Positions 57,759 through 64,000 of a DNA stretch of 64,000 nucleotides are shown piece after piece. The notes beneath the pieces are model-generated. The model was not told the DNA's origin. It did no database searches and was given only the letters and a program-made list of their open reading frames with translations. Position numbers and translations under genes: made by a program. The stretch covers positions 1 through 64,000 of the forward strand of contig JADNYJ010000171.1 in NCBI GenBank assembly GCA_015501075.1, written 5' to 3'. Origin of the DNA: Gymnopilus junonius (Eukaryota; Basidiomycota; Agaricomycetes; Agaricales; Galerinaceae). Within the stretch, counting starts at the first letter, position 1. Every line of letters starts with the position of its first letter.

Positions 57759-60700
57759 CTAGATTCTTGGTGAACATATGGCAACATTTTTGTCCATAGG
57801 GACATGCTCTATTTTAATGTTCCCAAGTTCTATTTGTTCCCGGATATAGTGGTAGCGTATTTCAATGTGCTTTATCCCTTTTTGGGTGATGGGATTTTGC
57901 GAGTTAAAAATAGCTCCATGACTATCTCCATATAAGGGAACATATGGGATTGACATCCCGAGTTCTTCGAATAGAATCTTAAACCATGCACAATCATGTG
58001 CACAGTCAGAGAGTGCCATGTATTCTGCTATTGTGGATGATGTTGATACTAGAGTCTGCGTTTTGGAGTGCCATTTGATACTCCCGCTAGCAAGGGAAAA
58101 GAAGTATCCCTGTGTGATCGATGCATGCAATCAGGCTCTGTTCTATCATCACTGTATGAGGCATCACAGTAGGCATACAAGCCTTTTCCTGTTTCCATCG
58201 AACACAAGTGCATAGTTGCGTGTACCAACAAGGTAGGCCATGATATATTTAGCACGGTTCAGATGTTCATCAGATGGGTTCACAGCGAACTTAGCCATCT
58301 GTGTTACAGCAAAGGCTATATCAGGTCATGTTCCTAGCATTAAATATAGCAGGGAACTGATCACTGATTGATACTCTGACTGACCGAAGTGAAGCCGAAC
58401 TCATGCCTGTAAAGGGTTCTGGCTTATACCTGGTAGGTAATGGAGTCTGTGCTGCTTTCGCATTCGTCATTCCGAAGCATGTAAGAATCTTATTAAGGTA
58501 CGGCATTTGATCGATGTAGGTCTTGCCTTTAATGTACCTGATTCTCATGTGGAGAAACTCCTGACATACACCTAGGTCTCGACATTCCCATGCAGTCATA
58601 AATAACTGCTTCTTCTGTCAGACTAATTCAGTGTTAGGACCTGTGACAATAATGTCATCAACATATGCCAACATAATGACAAGGGTCCCATCGCTATGTC
58701 TTGTGACAAATATGCCAGCATCAGCATATAGGCATGTGAAACTGAGCTCTTTAAGGGAGCGATCAAGTTCAGACCACCATGCACGTGTGGCTTGTTTTAG
58801 CCTATAGATAGCTTTGAGCAGGCGGAGTACTTTCTTCTCTTGTCCCTTTATGGTAAAGCCATCAGGCTGTTCCATATATATCTCCTCGTCAAGTTTCCCA
58901 TATAGGAAAGCTGATTTGACATCAAGGGACTCTATGCACCATTTCTCAAGTGTTGCTAAGGCTAAGATAGTTCGGACCGACTCGAACCAGACAACTGGTG
59001 AGAAGATCTCGTCATAGTCTAGGCCTTCTATTTGGGAAAATCCCTTGGCAACTAGATGGGCTTTTTTATGTCCATCGGACTTAATATCAAAAACCCAATG
59101 ATTTTTGATGGCCTTTCAGCCTGGAGGTAGGTTAGCAAGCTCATAAACTTTTCATTTATGAAGAGCCTCTAATTCTTCGAATTGAGCCTTGTGCCATTCC
59201 TGTTGTTGATCGGCAGGTAGCCGTCTAAGATCTTTACTAGTCCAATTTCAGACGTTCAATGGATCTGGAAGTGCACTATCAGAAATTGCCTTAGAAAGCA
59301 AATAGGCATGCCAATGTGCTCCCCCTTCTGCTCCCATATTGGGATTGTATGGGTACTCAGCCACGTGGTCACTAGAGGCCATAGACAAATTTGGAGTGGA
59401 TCCGGTTATGTCTAGTTTATGCCGGTGATCTCTATTGGTGGCTGTACCAGGAGGGTATACGTTCCCTTCTTTTTGCGTACTTTTACTCTCATGAGTGCTC
59501 CTTCTTGGAGCATCACCGGCAGCTCCCCCTGATGGACCGGCACGGGGTTTCTGCAGTGCAGGTGGTGGGAGATTAGATCTTGGTCCTTGCCTAGGAGTAG
59601 AAGGCATACTTGGACGAGTATCTGCTGGTGACTCAGGAGGTGGAGTCTTGGGTGGCTCATCATCATGAGGTACCTCAGTCTCACTTGATGGATTATTTGG
59701 GGGTGGTCTATAGGATGGTTCATCACCATCATGAGAATCACTGTCCTCCACTTCCAAAACAGGTTCCTCCGGGGAAGTGCACTTACATATTTGGGTAAGC
59801 GGCAGTACTCTAGCCTTTTGGCATTTAGGAAACAAGTGTTCATCAACAAGCACTGTGGCAGCTATGAATAGAACATTGTTGGGGCTTCGCATGAACATCA
59901 TATTAGAAGTATGTCCACGATATCCGGGGAATATCATCAACTCAGATTTGGGCAAAAGTTTATTTGCCCGTGTATCCTTTGGAAGGAACACATATGCCCC
60001 ACATCCTAATACCCATAGGTGTGACAAATCAGGCTTTTCTCCATTGATTAATTCAAATGGAGATTTCCAGTCGAGTCAATGCACGGGAGTTCTATTGTAT
60101 AAATAGACTGTGTGTATCACAAAACTCCCACCAGCTGTCAGGAGACAGGCTAATGGTGCATGGACTCGCTTTCTCATCTAAAGTCCGATTGAAGTGTTCA
60201 GCTTGACCATTCATTTGGGGCTGATGTGGTACACTTCTTTGGATCTCATCCCAAGATCCTTAAGGATTTCAAGTATTCCTTATCAATGTATTCACCGCCA
60301 TTGTTGCTCATCCATTTTGACTTTGGCATTATACTTGGTTTTTACCATGGCTAAAAATTGCCTGGTAGCATCTTTCACATCACTCTTTGTTTGAGGAGGT
60401 GACCCAAGTATTTGACATGTGATCATCAATAAAGGAAATGAAATATTTGTACCAGTGATATGAAATCACCAGATACTCCTTAAGGTCTGAATGGATCTGC
60501 TGGAATGGTCTGGTTGCACGTTTGACATTGTCTGGGAAAGAGCGTGAATGCATCTTTCCTTTTGGCAACCTTCGCATATGCCGGCGTCCTTCAGGACTTT
60601 AATAGATGGGAAGTTTTCGAATTAGCCTTAAACTTCTGAACACTTGAGTGGAAGGGTGTCGAGTCATCTATGCCATAGATCATAATCTTTGGCATGTACC

Positions 60701-63700
60701 GATGATGAGACCATTACATGGTTATGTGTGAAAATGGGCCATCTCTATACATTAATATAGGTTGTTGACAGCCTTCCCGAGCTTAGACATCCCAAATATA
60801 CTCAGAAAACCACATTAAAACATTAAAAGCTTAATATCAGAAGATATAATGATTATGATAACCTAGTAATCATTAATCATTTATTATAAGATACAGAAGC
60901 AAATTACTACAGTCCTTACACACTAGTAGGGGCCTCGAGTTATTTAAAATTAATACCAAGGGAGTGCGGAGACACGCACAGACAATGGGAACAGCTTTGA
61001 CCCGATATAGAAATGCAGAACGGCAGACTAAACAAGTCAATTACTCCGAAGCAGTGTAATCTATTTTACCATCCAGAGGAATGTAACCGGAGATGAAATG
61101 ATCCACGATGATCGACATCAGAGTGGGTGCTATTTTTGGTAATATGAAGATGCGAAGCAAGGATGCTCATCCCCTCATGCTACCTCATAGAACTAATAAG
61201 TATACACCTATCCTAGACATATTAGCCATCCCCTGAGGGCTCAGACAAAATCCTCTGTGAGGTAGATAAAATATTAAAGATGCCATAATGTACCAGCTGT
61301 TGCAAGATCACAACAGCAGGAATATTAATCCGATAAAATGCCTTAAATGGCAATGAGTTAAATATTCGGCACTTGATGAATATGCCCTGCCAATGGCATA
61401 ATAATTCCCTTCACTCCAAAGTGGACCAATGATGAGATAATTAATTACACAGTGCTTATCAAATTAGCTTAGTAAGACACCCAGAAAAATAGTATAAAAA
61501 CCCAGTAGAATTAGTGTAGAAAAGCAAGCAGACAGCACCCCTCAAGTTGTAGCAATACAATTGAGCGTCTGGCTTCTAAACTAGATAATAGAAAGACATT
61601 TGATTGATATAAAAGTGCAGAAAGCTTCAGACAAACTAAGAATTGAGCTCAGAATAGAGATAAATTAAGCAAAGGCTTTATTATACAAGTCAGGACCTAG
61701 TTGAGTAGTTGGGAGTAGACAGAGCGTCACTCAGCTACAAAAGTATGAAGTCTTTCAGTCCCAAAGCATAGCCAGAGTCTAGTTTTATCTCAAGAAGAGA
61801 ATATTCAAGTTTAGAGAAGTTCTAAGCCAGAAAGTCAATTAAAGCGATCCTTGATCCAAAGAGCCCCTACAATTCATTGTAAAACCCCATAAAAGCGAAC
61901 TTAATTAAAAGACATTGACACTTACACTCCCCAGAACTTACACAAGTCAAGGATATTTGTTGGGTTAAATAAAAGCGATCTATTTCATTTTTCATACCTT
62001 CAAACTACCTAAACTTATCACCGATTCCATCGCGATCAAGTTCTTTCCAGAGATGATCTGCGACTTAACCCAAAACATAGTGTCATGATGAGAATGCTTC
62101 GGCAATGCATTTAAATGGTGCGGCTATTCTCTTTGGATATGAAATTAAGTGATCGTGAATCACCTATACACATTGTTTGCGCTGAGGATTTGACCCATCG
62201 ACAGAAAGTCGTACAGTCACATCAGGCATGTAGAATACTGGATGAAGTCGCAATGTTTCATGCGTCACAGTATTATCTTTATCGGTAACTTGTGTTTTAA
62301 TAAAAACAGTACCAAATCCATCGACAAAGGCTATGCCATTAGCAGTTTGGACCTTTGGTCTTTCATTGCTTGGAAACTTGGTAAGTTCTGAGAAGTTGGA
62401 GATTTGTCCAGAAAAATACATGGACACTCCGGAGTCTACAAGCCATTCCTCAAACATCTTCTGACATTCCTTTCCCTTACAGTTCACACAAGAGACAACG
62501 TGATCAAGATATATATTGTAGATAGTAAATAAATTCATTTTACTATCTACCCCATACAGATTATTAATACCTGTGGGTTGATCAGTTAGTATCTTGTTAG
62601 TATGTGAACAAGAGGGTACTTGCCAGTCTGGATGAGGGAGGAGCACTGAATCACCATGATTCTGCTCAATCTCATCCTCATAGGAGATTGGGTCCGAATC
62701 CCACATCATCTTGTACATATCATCCAGCTCTGTTGAGCCATTTTAGTGATGACATTCCCATCTGCACCAATATAGTGTGATCCGAGATGAAGGGACTCAC
62801 CAGCAGGCGGTGGCGGCAGAACCTCTTCTTCACCAAAGGAGATATACTCCTCGTCATCATCCACATAGGCGAGATCACCTTGTGACACTACTCCATACAT
62901 TCAATTCCAGTCTTCTGCCATAAGCGGTTCGGAATTGACTGCCATGTGAGAAGGATCTGGGGTCAGCGCCCGATAGGGCTCAGGACCAAAGAGATCATTA
63001 TAGATCTCGGTCGTCATCGACGACCCCAATGCAACATTCTCTGTGGTGGTGCTACTGTGAATATGCACAGTGCTACTCATTCCCACATTATCGGCAATCC
63101 TACTTGCACCCATATTGAGGGCGACTTCCTTGAATCTACTCGAGTTGGCAATAGTCAGGGTAACCCCGATTCATGACATAAGGTCCCGAGATTTCCTAAA
63201 GGAGGGGTATGGTGCCATTCCCCGAGTGGGGTTCTTCCAGGCACCTCTGTGGGTTTTGTGAGATGTAATACCTTTGTCCACTAATCTCAATAATATTATG
63301 AGTAGTGGGGACTGGGCGCGATTTCTCTAGTGGTGGGAAATGCGCCATTGATGCAAGCATAAATGGCTCTTCATCAGAGTCCTCAACAAAGTGCGCTGAC
63401 TTCAGTTTGAAGCCAGAGCAGCGGGGTTTCCTCTTAGGATACTCTTTTTTCTGTGAACTGCTAGGGTTACCAGTGTTCTGCTGATCAGAGTGGCATGGTT
63501 TGGGACCTTTCCCTTTGATCGCAGTGTTGCACTGTGCATTCACATTGTTAGCCTGTTGGTTTCTGGGCCAGCTGTCCTTAGGCAGGTTGAGCTGCTTCAG
63601 CACATAGAGTGTGCTGCACTTGGGTTGCTCATGCTGCTTAAGGTGCCCAAATCAGGCAGCCCATGTGGTGCAGATGCTATCAAAGAGGTCTTTCAGTTCC

Positions 63701-64000
63701 ATATTTGGAACTGAGTTTTGCCTGGTGAAATCTTCCATCATCTGCTGATAAACAGATTCTTGTGAATGACATTCGTGGCAAGTGGAAGATTCATAAGTAG
63801 GACTAGGCATGCCATGGATTGAGAAACCATGGGTACCATGCTGGTGGAACCAGTTGATCCTGTGGCATTTGGATCATTGACGAGCGGGAGATGCCCATAA
63901 TGAAATTGGAACTTGGTGAGCTGGGGTTGGGATCGGAGAGATTGATCTTGAGATTCATGAGGACCCTAAAGTCCTCGAGGGTCTCGATGAACATCTCCTT
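57759..64000 (-). mobile_element. Ty1/Copia retrotransposon 2 (minus), 5' part beyond the window
   Basis: Reading leftward from 64,000: gag (FIETLEDFRVLMNLKINLSD), the RNA-binding region, protease WLVDSGVSMYFSG near 62.44 kb, pre-integrase HPSTQVFRSL and CEGCQKGKMHSRSF near 60.6 kb, and integrase with IHSDLKE. Next come LWVLGCGAYVFLPKDTRANK (59.9-60.0 kb), a P/S/T-rich linker, reverse transcriptase with intact AYVDDIIVTG near 58.65 kb, and RNase H with TLVSTSSTIAEYMALSDCAH near 57.98 kb. Several stops and one-base shifts are present (for example in CQKGK at about 60,560), so this copy is probably dead. About 1.2 kb between protease and integrase (60,766-61,990) does not fit pol and appears inserted. 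Confidence 0.85.
60766..61990. mobile_element. Unidentified insertion inside Copia element 2, possibly a solo LTR
   Basis: This AT-rich block separates MFWVKSQIISGKNLIAMESV on the right from the pre-integrase region on the left, so pol is interrupted here. It begins near TGTTGACAGCC and contains a TATAAAAACCC promoter-like site at about 61,494, but no long open frames, which suggests an LTR. The exact ends and a target duplication could not be found. Confidence 0.35.

Overview
The window is nuclear DNA of a filamentous basidiomycete, most likely an agaricomycete (mushroom). The reasons are many short (about 45-80 base) GT-AG introns, a CRZ1-type C2H2 factor with long Q/G-rich stretches, DUF6535 and DUF7918 proteins, an expanded family of Cys-module/ADP-ribosyltransferase genes, and fungal Ty3/chromovirus and Ty1/Copia retroelements. 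Exon joins and functions were worked out by eye; no database search was possible.

Layout. 0.1-3.7 kb: a calcineurin-responsive CRZ1-like factor. 4.5-21.9 kb: a tandem family of DUF7918-type genes (an interrupted member at 4.5-7.5, then 7.9, 9.7, 11.5 (divergent), 16.3 and 20.5 kb), interleaved with a DUF6535 membrane protein (minus, 12.7-15.1) and an uncharacterised membrane protein (17.9-19.9). A 1.07-kb near-perfect palindrome (4720-5794) lies inside the first member. 25.1-28.1 kb: ribosomal protein L4 and a MARVEL-like membrane protein. 28.3-35.9 kb: an ADP-ribosylation neighbourhood with three predicted PARP-like ADP-ribosyltransferases (ART), one NADAR-domain ADP-ribose hydrolase and one protein with the same Cys modules but no transferase domain. 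36.3-45.5 kb: a C2H2 protein, the mitochondrial genes COQ4 and PGS1, a small membrane protein and poorly resolved coding remnants. 46.7-64 kb: nested transposons. These are a chromovirus carrying a hAT element in its 5' LTR, a hAT-type MITE in pol and a small foldback MITE near its 3' end, followed by two Copia elements in opposite orientation, the second apparently inserted into gag of the first and running off the window end.

How the genes may work together. CRZ1, RPL4, COQ4 and PGS1 are independent housekeeping or regulatory genes; COQ4 and PGS1 both act at the mitochondrial inner membrane (ubiquinone and cardiolipin synthesis). The two lineage-specific clusters are more interesting. Several DUF7918 proteins end in hydrophobic-D-L-T plus acidic segments that look like SUMO-interacting motifs. 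The ART/NADAR block puts candidate writers and an eraser of ADP-ribose marks side by side.

Caveat: many genes (CRZ1, COQ4, two ART genes and others) show one-base losses, mostly in short homopolymers, while equally long neighbours are intact. Because COQ4 is a conserved core gene, local base-calling error is more likely than gene decay, so apparent frameshifts here should not be read as pseudogenes without checking.
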